Shown here piece after piece: positions 8,594 to 16,743 of a stretch of 64,000 bases of DNA. The stretch comes from Proteiniborus ethanoligenes. Its GTDB lineage: Bacteria; Bacillota; Clostridia; Tissierellales; Proteiniboraceae. The notes below the pieces were generated by a model. That model did not search any database, was not told the DNA's origin, and saw only the letters and a program-made list of their open reading frames with translations. Each line of letters opens with the position of its first letter. Positions within the stretch are counted from its first letter, which is position 1. Location: NCBI RefSeq assembly GCF_900107485.1, contig NZ_FNQE01000013.1, positions 1-64,000 of the forward strand. Reading direction: 5' to 3'. Made by a program: the position numbers and the translations under genes.

Positions 8594-9763
8594 ATGCTAA
8601 ACTTTAATTATTCTATACCTACTCAAATTTTCTTTGGTAAAGATCAAATTCAAGTATTAGGTAAGGAAATAAAAAAATATGGAACAAAGGTATTACTTGC
8701 TTATGGTGGAGGAAGCATTAAAAAATACGGAGTTTATGATAAGGTAGTCGGCATACTAAAGGAAGAAAATATACCTTTCTGGGAATTGTCAAATATCGAA
8801 CCTAATCCAAGAATAGAAAGCGTAAGAGAAGGAGTTAGAATCTGTAGAGAAAACCAAATAGATTTTATACTTCCAGTAGGTGGAGGAAGCTCTATAGATT
8901 GTGCTAAGGTAATAGCTGCAGGCTTTTATTATGAAGGAGATCCTTGGGATTTAGTTATTAGAAAGGCAAAAATTGAAAAGATTCTTCCAATAGGCTCAGT
9001 CCTTACATTATCAGCGACAGGTTCAGAAATGGATGCAGGTGCAGTAATTACAAATCCAGAAACAAAACAAAAGCTAGGCATAGGTCATCCTAACATGGCA
9101 CCTAAGTTTTCTATATTAGATCCAGTATACACTTATACAGTGCCTGCAAGTCAAACAGCAGCAGGAACTGCGGATATAATGAGCCATGTCTTAGAATCAT
9201 ATTTTAGTAACAATACAGGAGCATATGTGCAAGATAAAATAGCAGAAGGCTTACTAAAAACCTGTATTAAATATGGACCTGTTGCAATAAAAGAGCCTGA
9301 AAACTATGAAGCAAGGGCAAATTTAATGTGGGCATCAAGTCTTGCTATAAATGGCCTTATTAGATATGGAAAAGAAGCTATATGGAGTGTTCATCCAATT
9401 CAGCATGAGCTAGGTGCATATTATGATATTACCCATGGAGTAGGTCTAGCAATATTAACACCTGTATGGATGAGACATGTACTAGACGATGATACTCTAG
9501 ATAAGTTTGTAGAGTATGGAATAAATGTTTGGGATATTGATAGCACCAAGGACAAATACCATATAGCAAATGAGGCTATAGATAAAACACAGGAATTCTT
9601 TACCTCCTTAGGCATACCAGGAACTCTTGGAGAATTAGGTATAGGAGAAGAAAGTCTAGAAAAAATGGCTAAGGCAGTGACAGAATTTAACGGAGGAAAG
9701 GTAGGCTCCTATAAACCTCTCAGCTATGAGGATGTATTAGATATATATATAAAAGCTTTATAA
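8594..9763 (+). CDS. Iron-containing alcohol dehydrogenase (butanol dehydrogenase-like)
   Basis: A 389-residue group III, iron-dependent alcohol dehydrogenase of the BdhA/YugJ/YqhD branch, interconverting aldehydes and alcohols with NAD(P)H in the cytoplasm. The nucleotide-binding part shows LPVGGGSSIDCAK; the metal ligands are in GTADIMSHVLESYF (Asp and His, about 190-203) and HPIQHELGAYYDITHG (two His, about 266-281). Length is full. The ATG has aggga-type Shine-Dalgarno (gggagatgaaa) ahead. It stands alone between two terminators. Fermentative redox balancing or aldehyde detoxification is the likely job; the true substrate cannot be told. Confidence 0.9.
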   Translation: MLNFNYSIPTQIFFGKDQIQVLGKEIKKYGTKVLLAYGGGSIKKYGVYDKVVGILKEENIPFWELSNIEPNPRIESVREGVRICRENQIDFILPVGGGSSIDCAKVIAAGFYYEGDPWDLVIRKAKIEKILPIGSVLTLSATGSEMDAGAVITNPETKQKLGIGHPNMAPKFSILDPVYTYTVPASQTAAGTADIMSHVLESYFSNNTGAYVQDKIAEGLLKTCIKYGPVAIKEPENYEARANLMWASSLAINGLIRYGKEAIWSVHPIQHELGAYYDITHGVGLAILTPVWMRHVLDDDTLDKFVEYGINVWDIDSTKDKYHIANEAIDKTQEFFTSLGIPGTLGELGIGEESLEKMAKAVTEFNGGKVGSYKPLSYEDVLDIYIKAL

Positions 9764-9776
9764 AATAATCGTGAAG

Positions 9777-9815
9777 AAACCAAGTACAAGTTAAAATTGT
9801 ATTTGGTTTTTTTCT
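9777..9815 (+). terminator. Rho-independent terminator
   Basis: Thirteen-base stem aaaccaagtacaa / ttgtatttggttt (one G-T pair) with a seven-base loop and a run of seven T, just after the alcohol dehydrogenase stop. Confidence 0.9.
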
Positions 9816-9883
9816 TTATTAAAGAAAAAATTTCTAAATTATTACACAAATAGATAAATATATGGTATAATAAAAACACATAA

Positions 9884-9917
9884 ACAATATGAACAAAATA
9901 GACAATATGAACAAAAT
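9884..9917 (+). repeat. 16-bp direct repeat in leader
   Basis: acaatatgaacaaaat occurs at 9884-9899 and again at 9902-9917, between a possible -10 element (tataat, 9866-9871) and the lipoprotein phosphoesterase gene. It may be an operator pair or a small duplication; nothing else supports either reading. Confidence 0.5.
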
Positions 9918-9979
9918 TGATATTTTTTTAACACTCTTGTATTTTCTTTTAAGCTTTTATTAGAAAGCGTGGTGTGTTT

Positions 9980-11326
9980 ATGAGTGAGAAGAGGATATTA
10001 TTAACAGTTCTAATAGCTTTATGCTTAATAAGCTTGACAGGTTGTGTCAAGAAGCCAACCTTCTCTTCACCCTGCTGCAAAATTCCTTCAGGACATGAAG
10101 CCACCTTTATGATAGTATCAGATCCACATTATTTGTCACGAAGCACCTATGATGAAAACGAAGCCTTTAATGATTTTTGTTGTACTGCAGATGGTAAATT
10201 GATTATATATACTGAAGAAATAATAGATACTCTTATATGGGAAATAGAAAATAAAAAACCAGATTTTTTAATTATAAGTGGCGATTTGACCTGTAATGGT
10301 GAAAAAGAAAGCCATTTAGATTTTGCAAAAAAACTTGAGAAAATTGAGATACAAGGCACCTGTGTTTTCGTAATACCTGGAAACCATGATATAGAAAATC
10401 CTTGGGCTAGAAATTATTTTGGCAAAGAATCCATAATTACTGAAAGCATTACGGATGAAGAGTTTTATGAAATATACCATTCATTTGGCTATATGGAGGC
10501 TATATCAAAGGATGAGCATTCTCTTAGCTATCTACTGACTCCATCAGAAGATGTCTGGCTTCTGATGCTTGATTCTACTAAAAAGAATAAAGGAAAGCCA
10601 TTAGATATTCCTGAAAAGGGAGGGGCAATACCTTCCAAAACACTGAATTGGATAGAGGAGTGTGCAAAGCTAGCCAAAGAAAACAATGCTAGACTAATAG
10701 CTTCCATGCACCATAGTCTATTAGAGCATAATTCGGTTATAAACAAGGATTACGTAATAGATAATAAAGATGAAGTCTTAAAGTTATTCAAAAAACTAGG
10801 CATTGAAATTGTACTCACAGGACATATACATTTACAGAGTATTAATAGCTATGAAGAAGGTGATTATAGGCTGTACGACATAGCTACTGGAAGCATCCTA
10901 GCATATCCCAATGTATATGGTGAACTAAAGCATATTCCAGGCTATGGCTTTGAATATAACAGCTATAAAATTGACGTAGAAGGTTGGTCTAAAGAAAACA
11001 ACATAAAAGATGACAATTTGTTAAACTTTAAAATGTATTCAAAAGAATATTTTAAAGAAAAATCCTATGAAAAATATTATAAAGTATTAAAAGAAAAACT
11101 AGACTACGATAATGAAGAGAGCTATGAGGCTTTAGCAGATTCTGTGGCCAAAATGAATGTAGAGTACTTCCAAGGACAAAGGAATGATGTATTAAAAAAA
11201 GCTATAAAAGCCACAGAATATCAAAGGCTTATGGAATCCTTACCTGATTGCTTAAAAGCCTATATTCTAAGCATGGGAGATTGCCAATTTACAGATAATA
11301 ATACATTATTAATTCCACAAGATTAA
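9980..11326 (+). CDS. Metallophosphoesterase lipoprotein
   Basis: A calcineurin-type metallophosphoesterase anchored outside the membrane. The N-terminus is a lipoprotein signal: a hydrophobic stretch then LTGC, with the lipidated Cys near residue 22. The five phosphoesterase blocks are all present: SDPHYLS, SGDLTCNGEKESH, GNHD, MHHSLLEH and TGHIHLQS. The C-terminal 130 residues are an acidic helical extension typical of clostridial secreted relatives of cyclic-nucleotide phosphodiesterases. A GTG six bases upstream (9974) is an alternative start; neither has a strong ribosome site. Substrate unknown; nucleotides or phosphoesters scavenged at the cell surface are likely. Confidence 0.85.
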   Translation: MSEKRILLTVLIALCLISLTGCVKKPTFSSPCCKIPSGHEATFMIVSDPHYLSRSTYDENEAFNDFCCTADGKLIIYTEEIIDTLIWEIENKKPDFLIISGDLTCNGEKESHLDFAKKLEKIEIQGTCVFVIPGNHDIENPWARNYFGKESIITESITDEEFYEIYHSFGYMEAISKDEHSLSYLLTPSEDVWLLMLDSTKKNKGKPLDIPEKGGAIPSKTLNWIEECAKLAKENNARLIASMHHSLLEHNSVINKDYVIDNKDEVLKLFKKLGIEIVLTGHIHLQSINSYEEGDYRLYDIATGSILAYPNVYGELKHIPGYGFEYNSYKIDVEGWSKENNIKDDNLLNFKMYSKEYFKEKSYEKYYKVLKEKLDYDNEESYEALADSVAKMNVEYFQGQRNDVLKKAIKATEYQRLMESLPDCLKAYILSMGDCQFTDNNTLLIPQD

Positions 11327-11350
11327 AAGGGAATTTAGCAGGGGGAAAAT

Positions 11351-11396
11351 AAAAAGATTCAGGTCTAATGATTACTTTAAGACCTGAATCTTTTTA
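11351..11396. terminator. Bidirectional terminator
   Basis: Stem aaaaagattcaggtct / agacctgaatcttttt with a 14-base loop between the convergent phosphoesterase and small thioredoxin-like genes. A-rich and T-rich flanks let it work both ways; the minus-strand gene's stop codon (11394-11396) lies in its arm. Confidence 0.9.
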
Positions 11397-11639
11397 TTTA
11401 CTAAAGGCTTTATTTAATATTTCTATCATTTCTAAGAAATTAGGTACTCTACCCTCAAGGACTATTTTACCATTTATCATCATAGCAGGAGTTTTATTAA
11501 TACCCAGCTCAGATAAAATTTTAGGATTTTCTATTAGCTCATATCTATAGTTCAAATTCATTCTCTTTAATGCCTCATCAACGATGGGGGCTAATTTATT
11601 ACCGCCTCAGCAAACCTCATTTAAAAGCTTAATATCCAT
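11394..11639 (-). CDS. Thioredoxin-like small protein, candidate selenoprotein (in-frame TGA)
   Basis: An 81-residue thioredoxin-fold protein if TGA at 11607-11609 is read as selenocysteine. ATG at 11637-11639 follows ggaggg by six bases. The product starts MDIKLLNEVC, then Sec-11, then GGNKLAPIVDEAL, and goes on through NPKILSELGI to the cis-proline loop NKTPAMMINGKIVLEG and RVPNFLEMIEIL, i.e. a complete beta-alpha-beta-alpha-beta-beta-alpha Thioredoxin_3-type domain. The TGA sits exactly at the redox-active loop next to Cys-10, and the frame continues cleanly for 70 codons beyond it. A hairpin 15 bases after the TGA fits the bacterial SECIS rules. Normal CxxC is replaced by Cys-Sec-Gly-Gly. 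A nonsense mutation is the alternative, but the intact frame and good ribosome site argue against decay. Confidence 0.78.
11572..11609 (-). promoter_or_regulatory. Candidate bacterial SECIS element
   Basis: On the minus strand the UGA (11609-11607) is followed after 15 bases by gcccccatc-guu-gatgaggc (11591-11572). Pairing: GCC/GGC, one C-A mismatch, C-G, one bulged C, AUC/GAU, with apical loop GUU. The loop starts 24 bases after the UGA with G then U, which meets the known bacterial SECIS pattern (apical loop 16-37 bases downstream, G in its first two positions). SelB would bind it to insert selenocysteine. Confidence 0.68.
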
Positions 11640-11787
11640 GAAAAACCCTCCAATTTTTTTATTGTTTTTACAATCAATAAAAATAATATATATCTATTAT
11701 AGAATTATTTACTTAAATATTCAATTCTATATAGAAGAAGGCTATATTTAAATACTAAATAAAACAAATAAGCTTTTTGTAATTATA

Positions 11788-12762
11788 TTATTTTTTAAGC
11801 TCATAATAAAGGACTCCATTTTCATTAAATTTCTGGACCTTTCCGGTACTCCATAGATGCTCTAGATGAGATACTGCTTCACCAACTGCAAACCATTTTT
11901 GTGGTCTAGGGAAGTCATCCCAGTCCTTAGCTCTTATATCCCAGTGCATATTAGCAGCTATATCTCTAGGAGTCATCTTCTTATTGTTGATAATATTTAG
12001 AATTTCATCTAAACGGTGTTCATGATGTTCTAATAACTCATCTATCCTTTTCCTATGATCAGTGATAATATTTCTATGAGAAGTAAATAGATAATCTATA
12101 TCATATTCATAGACTTTTCTAAGATTACGGAAGTATACAGCTAATATGTCTTGTTCAAATCCCCAAAATGCAATGTTTGGAGTAATCCTATCAAGAATAT
12201 GGTCTCCACAGAAGAATAGCTTATGATTTTTTTCGTAAAGTCCAATCTGTCCAGGAGTATGTCCTGGAATGTCTACTACTTCAAAGGAGTAATCTCCAAC
12301 TAAGAACTTATAGCCTTCACCTACTATAATAAAATCCACAGGATTTTCTTGGGTATATCTATATCCAGGATTGTCACTTAACAGCATATTGTCCTGTTCA
12401 AGACCAAATAATTTAATATAGCTGTCATAAAATTCCCAAAACTCGTCTTTAATAGAATCATTTATCATTTTTCCATCTATTTTACTAGCATATACTTTTA
12501 CACCTTCTTTAGCTAAATCATATGCAAGACCAGAGTGATCTGAGTGAAGATGTGTAATAAATAGATTTGTTTTTTTCAAATCTATATTTAATTCCTTAAT
12601 ACCTTGCATCAATGCATCCTTACATTCCTTTAAGTTAAAGCCTGTATCAATAATTAGACTATTATCATCGGAAACGATTATATAACTATTGAGTGCTTTT
12701 AAAGGGTTATTAGGTAGTGGAATTTCATTTACATAGATATTTGGATAAACTTTTTTTAGCAT
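11788..12762 (-). CDS. MBL-fold metallo-hydrolase
   Basis: A 324-residue metallo-beta-lactamase-fold hydrolase. The zinc motif THLHSDHSG gives His-71, His-73, Asp-75 and His-76; further ligands are in GHTPGQIG (about 166-174) and FCGDHIL (about 184-190). A C-terminal helical region (about 240-324) with KMTPRDIAANMHWD resembles the winged-helix tail of LACTB2-like members. Full length with aggagg five bases before the ATG. It is transcribed alone, divergent from the acetyltransferase gene. Likely a hydrolase of thioesters, nucleic acids or small esters; substrate not assignable. Confidence 0.88.
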   Translation of the reverse strand: MLKKVYPNIYVNEIPLPNNPLKALNSYIIVSDDNSLIIDTGFNLKECKDALMQGIKELNIDLKKTNLFITHLHSDHSGLAYDLAKEGVKVYASKIDGKMINDSIKDEFWEFYDSYIKLFGLEQDNMLLSDNPGYRYTQENPVDFIIVGEGYKFLVGDYSFEVVDIPGHTPGQIGLYEKNHKLFFCGDHILDRITPNIAFWGFEQDILAVYFRNLRKVYEYDIDYLFTSHRNIITDHRKRIDELLEHHEHRLDEILNIINNKKMTPRDIAANMHWDIRAKDWDDFPRPQKWFAVGEAVSHLEHLWSTGKVQKFNENGVLYYELKK

Positions 12763-12965
12763 GTTAACCTCCTAAGCTTTAGTTTTTTCTATATTAAACG
12801 ACACAAATAAATAAATTTTAGCATTACTAAATTATAACATATAAAATCTACATAATTCTACAAAAGCACATAAAAGAGTAAAAATTCCTTTAATAAAATA
12901 AAAGTGTGTTATATATTAGTATTAAAGCATTATGTTCATACTTTAATTTTGAAGAGGGGACAAAA

Positions 12966-13415
12966 ATGGAGTGGAAAATTAAAAAATTTGAAGACTTAAC
13001 ATTAGGAGAAATATATAATATTTTAAAGGTAAGATGTGAAGTTTTTGTAGTAGAGCAGCAATGCTCTTATCAAGACTGTGATGGTAAAGACAAGGATGCC
13101 TATCACTTATTTTTAGAAAATAATGGCAACATTATTGCATATTTAAGAATTTTAGTAAAAGGAGTTTCCTATGAAGAAGTGTCCATAGGAAGATTTTTAG
13201 TTGCTAAAGAGTATCGCAAAAAAGGTATTGCCAGAGAAATGCTTGTGAAAGGGATAAAATTCATTGAAGAAAGCCTAAATGAAACTAGTATTAGAATCTC
13301 TGGACAAGAATACCTAAAGGATTTTTATGAGAGTCATGGATTTAAAATAGTATCAGACATATATCTAGAAGATAATATTCCTCATGTAGAAATGCTATAT
13401 AGAAAACATAAATAA
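12966..13415 (+). CDS. GNAT acetyltransferase, ElaA-like
   Basis: A 149-residue GNAT-fold N-acetyltransferase of the ElaA group. Diagnostic is the N-terminal segment LRCEVFVVEQQCSYQDCDGKD-like pattern (RCEVFVVEQQC, then YQDCDGKDKDAYH) and the acetyl-CoA loop RFLVAKEYRKKGIAREML near residues 75-95. The open frame extends upstream to 12906, but the ATG at 12966 has gagggga five to ten bases before it and the homologous part starts here. Cytoplasmic enzyme, substrate unknown. It stands alone, divergent from the MBL gene. Confidence 0.88.
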   Translation: MEWKIKKFEDLTLGEIYNILKVRCEVFVVEQQCSYQDCDGKDKDAYHLFLENNGNIIAYLRILVKGVSYEEVSIGRFLVAKEYRKKGIAREMLVKGIKFIEESLNETSIRISGQEYLKDFYESHGFKIVSDIYLEDNIPHVEMLYRKHK

Positions 13416-13429
13416 ACATATACATAATA

Positions 13430-13476
13430 AAAAAGGAGCTCTCGGTCTGCATTGACTAAGGACTCCTTATTTTTTG
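13430..13476 (+). terminator. Probable terminator
   Basis: aaggag / ctcctt stem with a long loop and a following T run (atttttt), after the acetyltransferase. The stem is short, so strength is uncertain. Confidence 0.55.
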
Positions 13477-13487
13477 TTTTAAAGCTA

Positions 13488-13527
13488 TTGACAAAGCATT
13501 CTTTAAAGTATATACTGTGCATATACT
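13488..13527 (+). promoter_or_regulatory. Promoter with overlapping palindromic operator
   Basis: Perfect -35 TTGACA (13488-13493), 17-base spacer, -10 TATACT (13511-13516). A perfect inverted repeat AGTATAT-N7-ATATACT (13507-13513, 13521-13527) covers the -10. This is the arrangement of YtrA-type GntR autorepression; the adjacent GntR gene is the obvious ligand-responsive repressor. Confidence 0.8.
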
Positions 13528-13549
13528 ATATATACAGAGGGGAGAAAAA

Positions 13550-13924
13550 ATGTTTATAACATTATCTAACACTAACCCAGATCCTTTATATAAACAGGTT
13601 AAGGACCAGATAGTTCATGCAATAATCACAGGGGATTTAAAGGAAGATGAATTGTTACCCTCTATAAGAGCTATGGCCAATGAGCTTAACATAAGCGTTA
13701 TTACAATTAAACGTGCATATGCAGATTTAGAAAATGAGGGCTACATAATAACACGACCTGGATTAGGCTCTTTTGTAAATACGGTTAATAAGGAAAGTTT
13801 AAAAAGTGGAAAAATTATAGAATTAAGAGAAAAGCTTAGAGATATAGTAAATGAAGCCTGTAAGTATAATATAAAAACAGATGATATTATTAGAATTATT
13901 AATGAGATAAAGGAGGAAAGATAA
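13550..13924 (+). CDS. GntR-family transcriptional regulator (YtrA subfamily)
   Basis: A 124-residue short GntR regulator: an N-terminal winged helix (DPLYKQVKDQIVHAI, LPSIRAMANELNISVITIKRAYADLENEGYI split across residues 10-72, ending RPGLGSFV) with only a small C-terminal helical dimerisation tail and no large ligand domain, as in the YtrA subfamily. The ATG at 13550 follows gagggga; the frame upstream to 13517 overlaps the promoter region and is not coding. It is the first gene of an operon with an ABC ATPase and a permease, overlapping the next start by one base. It probably represses its own operon through the palindrome at 13507-13527. Confidence 0.92.
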   Translation: MFITLSNTNPDPLYKQVKDQIVHAIITGDLKEDELLPSIRAMANELNISVITIKRAYADLENEGYIITRPGLGSFVNTVNKESLKSGKIIELREKLRDIVNEACKYNIKTDDIIRIINEIKEER

Positions 13925-14799
13925 TGGAGAATATTCTTGAAATATCAAATCTAAGGAAAGAGTATGAAGAGTTTACATTAAAAGATGTTTCCTTAACTCT
14001 TCCAAGAGGATATATAATGGGACTAGTAGGGCCTAATGGTGCAGGTAAGTCTACAACAATAAAAGCAATTATGAATCTAATAAATTACGATAGCGGAAAA
14101 ATAAAAATATTTGGTCGTGATTATGAAAACCATGAGGAAGAGATTAAAAACAGAATAGGCTATGTGGGGGAAGAACAGTTTTTTTATGAGGATATGAGTG
14201 TTAAATGGATGGAAAAGTTCATATCTCAGCATTACATACAATGGGATAGGGATGAATTTTATAATCTTTTAGAAAGATTTAATGTAAGTAGCACAAAAAA
14301 GGTTCAAGAGCTTTCAAAGGGAATGAGAGTAAAGCTTTCATTAGCTCTAGCCCTAGCTCACAATCCAGAGCTATTAATATTAGATGAACCAACCTCAGGC
14401 CTTGATCCAGTTATAAGAAGTGAGATACTAAAGATTTTATTAGAGGTAATACAAGATGAAAACAAATCAGTATTATTTTCAACTCATATAACTGAAGACA
14501 TTGAAAAAATAGCAGATTATGTCACATATATAATAGATGGAGAAATAATACTTTCTGCTCCTAAAGATGATATACTTGGGAAATGGAAAAGTATTCATAT
14601 TAAAACTGGATACGAAATTCCTGAATTAAATAGTAAGCTAATAGGCATTGAAAAAAACTTTTTTGGCATATCAGGCTTAACAGATCAATATGAGAGTATG
14701 AAGAGCATGTTAAAGCCATATCTGGAAAAGGACATAGTAAGAGTTGAAAATACTAGCATAGACCAAATATTAATATCATTTGTAAAGGAGGAAAAATAA
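13924..14799 (+). CDS. ABC transporter ATP-binding protein
   Basis: A 291-residue ATPase of the YtrB-like/ABC-2 type. Walker A GPNGAGKST at residues 36-44, signature LSKGMRVKL near 134, Walker B LLILDEPTSGLDP near 150-162, and a downstream switch His (STHI). The final 80 residues are the variable tail usual for these exporters. Start and stop overlap neighbours by one base (TAATG), so all three genes are coupled. With the small permease it forms a GntR-controlled exporter, often induced by cell-envelope stress; the cargo is not evident. Confidence 0.92.
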   Translation: MENILEISNLRKEYEEFTLKDVSLTLPRGYIMGLVGPNGAGKSTTIKAIMNLINYDSGKIKIFGRDYENHEEEIKNRIGYVGEEQFFYEDMSVKWMEKFISQHYIQWDRDEFYNLLERFNVSSTKKVQELSKGMRVKLSLALALAHNPELLILDEPTSGLDPVIRSEILKILLEVIQDENKSVLFSTHITEDIEKIADYVTYIIDGEIILSAPKDDILGKWKSIHIKTGYEIPELNSKLIGIEKNFFGISGLTDQYESMKSMLKPYLEKDIVRVENTSIDQILISFVKEEK

Positions 14800-15473
14800 T
14801 GCTCTATATAGTATATAAAGACCTTTATCAATCTAGAAAGACTATTGCATTATATTTCACTATAGGATTAGTTTTTATATTATATAGTTTTTTGAATAAT
14901 TTAGGTTTAGCTATGTCAGCAGCTTTCACCTTTGTCATGGTATATGGTGTAGTAATAAGAACTGAGTACAATGAAGATAAAAATAAAGGCTATACACTCC
15001 TAAGAATTCTTCCCATAAAGCCATACAAAATAGTAATAAGCAAATATATAACTCCTCTTTTACTAGCAACTGCTGGAATTCTGTTTTATGTTATTATTGC
15101 AAAACTATCAGGTGGAAGGATGACTATAGACAATGTTGCAATTAGTATAATATTAGCGGGCTCGGGCTTTACCCTTGTATTTACAGGGGCCGTATATGTT
15201 CTTATATATAGATATGGTGCTGCAAAGGCAATAAATATTTCGAGGATTATCTTTTTTGCATTGATGTTTTTACCAGGGCTCATATCTTCCCTACTCGTTA
15301 AATATATTCCTAAACCAAGCTTTATTCAGTCGGGAAAGCTAGAAAATTTATTAGAAAGGCTTTCTAATAACCCAGTTAACTTTAACTTACTAATTATAGG
15401 TTTAGCATTGGCAATATATCTATTAACTATGTTAATCAGTATAAGGCAATTTAATAATAAAAGGATAATGTAG
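14799..15473 (+). CDS. ABC-2 type permease
   Basis: A 224-residue integral membrane protein with about six hydrophobic helices (roughly 15-45, 78-100, 112-140, 150-170, 195-220 among them) and few charged residues between. It has the look of ABC-2 membrane subunits encoded beside YtrB-like ATPases. Translation begins at the ATG overlapping the ATPase stop. No sequence motif reveals its substrate. Confidence 0.82.
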   Translation: MLYIVYKDLYQSRKTIALYFTIGLVFILYSFLNNLGLAMSAAFTFVMVYGVVIRTEYNEDKNKGYTLLRILPIKPYKIVISKYITPLLLATAGILFYVIIAKLSGGRMTIDNVAISIILAGSGFTLVFTGAVYVLIYRYGAAKAINISRIIFFALMFLPGLISSLLVKYIPKPSFIQSGKLENLLERLSNNPVNFNLLIIGLALAIYLLTMLISIRQFNNKRIM

Positions 15474-15474
15474 T

Positions 15475-15513
15475 AAACAAAGACCTGACAAAAATCAGGT
15501 CTTTGTTTTTTTT
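15475..15513 (+). terminator. Strong Rho-independent terminator
   Basis: Perfect 14-bp stem aaacaaagacctga / tcaggtctttgttt, six-base loop, then a run of T; closes the GntR-ABC operon. Confidence 0.95.
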
Positions 15514-15639
15514 AGTATGTAATTTTTCAACCTTATGAAGGATTTTGAACCTTCAATATCGAATATATGTTCTATATAATTTTATGATTATTTGATGCTT
15601 TCTAAGAATATATAGATTTCATTTTTTGGAGGTGTAGTT

Positions 15640-16743
15640 ATGGTGATAAAATGCATCCATACAGGAGATATCCATCTTGGTATGGAGTTTAAAAGCGCAA
15701 GCTTTGATAAAAAACAGGCCAACACAAGAAGACTTGAGCTGTGGGAAACCTTTAATAGAATTATAGATAGATGTAAAGAGATAGGAGCACATATTTTACT
15801 AGTAGCAGGAGATTTATTTGAAGATGATTATTGCACAATATCAGATATTAAAAGAATAGACTCTATGTTTAGAGAGATAAGTGACACAAAAGTTATTATA
15901 TCAGCAGGAAATCACGATACTCTTGGTAAAAGGTCCCTATATAAACTGATAAAATGGGGAGATAATGTTCATATTTTTGAGCCTAATACTGTGTCAAAGC
16001 TAGAGTTAGGGAGCTTAAATACTGTCGTTTGGGGTCTAAGCTGGGATAAAAAGCTTGAGCGACAAAGACTTATTGATGGTATTAAAGTAGAAGATAATAG
16101 TAAAATCAATATTTTACTAGCTCATGGAGATGCTTTAAGCAAAGAATCTAGCTATTTGCCAATAGATAAAAACAGACTAATAAATAGTGGTTTTGACTAT
16201 ATAGCATTAGGGCATATTCATAAGCATCAATTTTTAAGCCCAAATATTTGCTATTGTGGCAGTCCCGAACCTCTAGACTTTGGTGAAACAGGCAGTCATG
16301 GAATTATAGAAGGACAAATATCAAAATATAATACTGAAATGGAATTTAAGCCATTTGCTAAAAGAAAATTTATTATTAAAGAAATAACTATAAACGAGAA
16401 TATAGACTATAATGAAATAATAGATATAATTAAAACTATTGACAACAAAGAAAGCAGAGATATGAATCTCTACAGAGTAGTTCTATCAGGTACAAAGGAT
16501 AGAGATATTGAAGTCAATACAGAAGACTTAAAAGAATATCTAAAAAATGATTTTTACTATATAGAAATAATAGATAATACTACTCCTGATTATGATTTGG
16601 ACAAGATATATATGGAGAATTCTAATAATATTCTAGGATTGTTCATAGAAGAAATGAGAAATAAGGGATTAGACAATGAAATAGTAAAAGATGCACTATA
16701 CTATGGACTTGAAGCATTACTAAGTGAGAAGGTGAAGAAATGA
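15640..16743 (+). CDS. SbcD/YhaO-like DNA exonuclease subunit
   Basis: A 367-residue Mre11/SbcD-type metallophosphoesterase. Active-site blocks: GDIHLG (9-14), AGDLFEDD (about 56-63), GNHDTLG (about 93-99), AHGDAL and GHIHKHQ (about 190-196). A C-terminal cap domain of about 120 residues follows. The gene overlaps the next, an SbcC-like ATPase, by four bases (ATGA); together they should form a DNA-end processing complex that cleaves hairpins or blocked ends. It is closest in layout to the YhaO-YhaN pair of Bacillus. The start ATG follows ggaggtg. Confidence 0.88.
   Translation: MVIKCIHTGDIHLGMEFKSASFDKKQANTRRLELWETFNRIIDRCKEIGAHILLVAGDLFEDDYCTISDIKRIDSMFREISDTKVIISAGNHDTLGKRSLYKLIKWGDNVHIFEPNTVSKLELGSLNTVVWGLSWDKKLERQRLIDGIKVEDNSKINILLAHGDALSKESSYLPIDKNRLINSGFDYIALGHIHKHQFLSPNICYCGSPEPLDFGETGSHGIIEGQISKYNTEMEFKPFAKRKFIIKEITINENIDYNEIIDIIKTIDNKESRDMNLYRVVLSGTKDRDIEVNTEDLKEYLKNDFYYIEIIDNTTPDYDLDKIYMENSNNILGLFIEEMRNKGLDNEIVKDALYYGLEALLSEKVKK

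Noticed and set aside
11368-11550. Plus-strand ORF of 60 codons
   Set aside because: It is antisense to the thioredoxin-like selenoprotein candidate, starts in a terminator loop and has no ribosome site.
11607-11609. TGA as an ordinary nonsense mutation making a pseudogene
   Set aside because: Not excluded, but the frame is clean for 70 codons beyond it, the fold is complete, the stop lies in the redox loop and a SECIS-like hairpin follows at the right distance.
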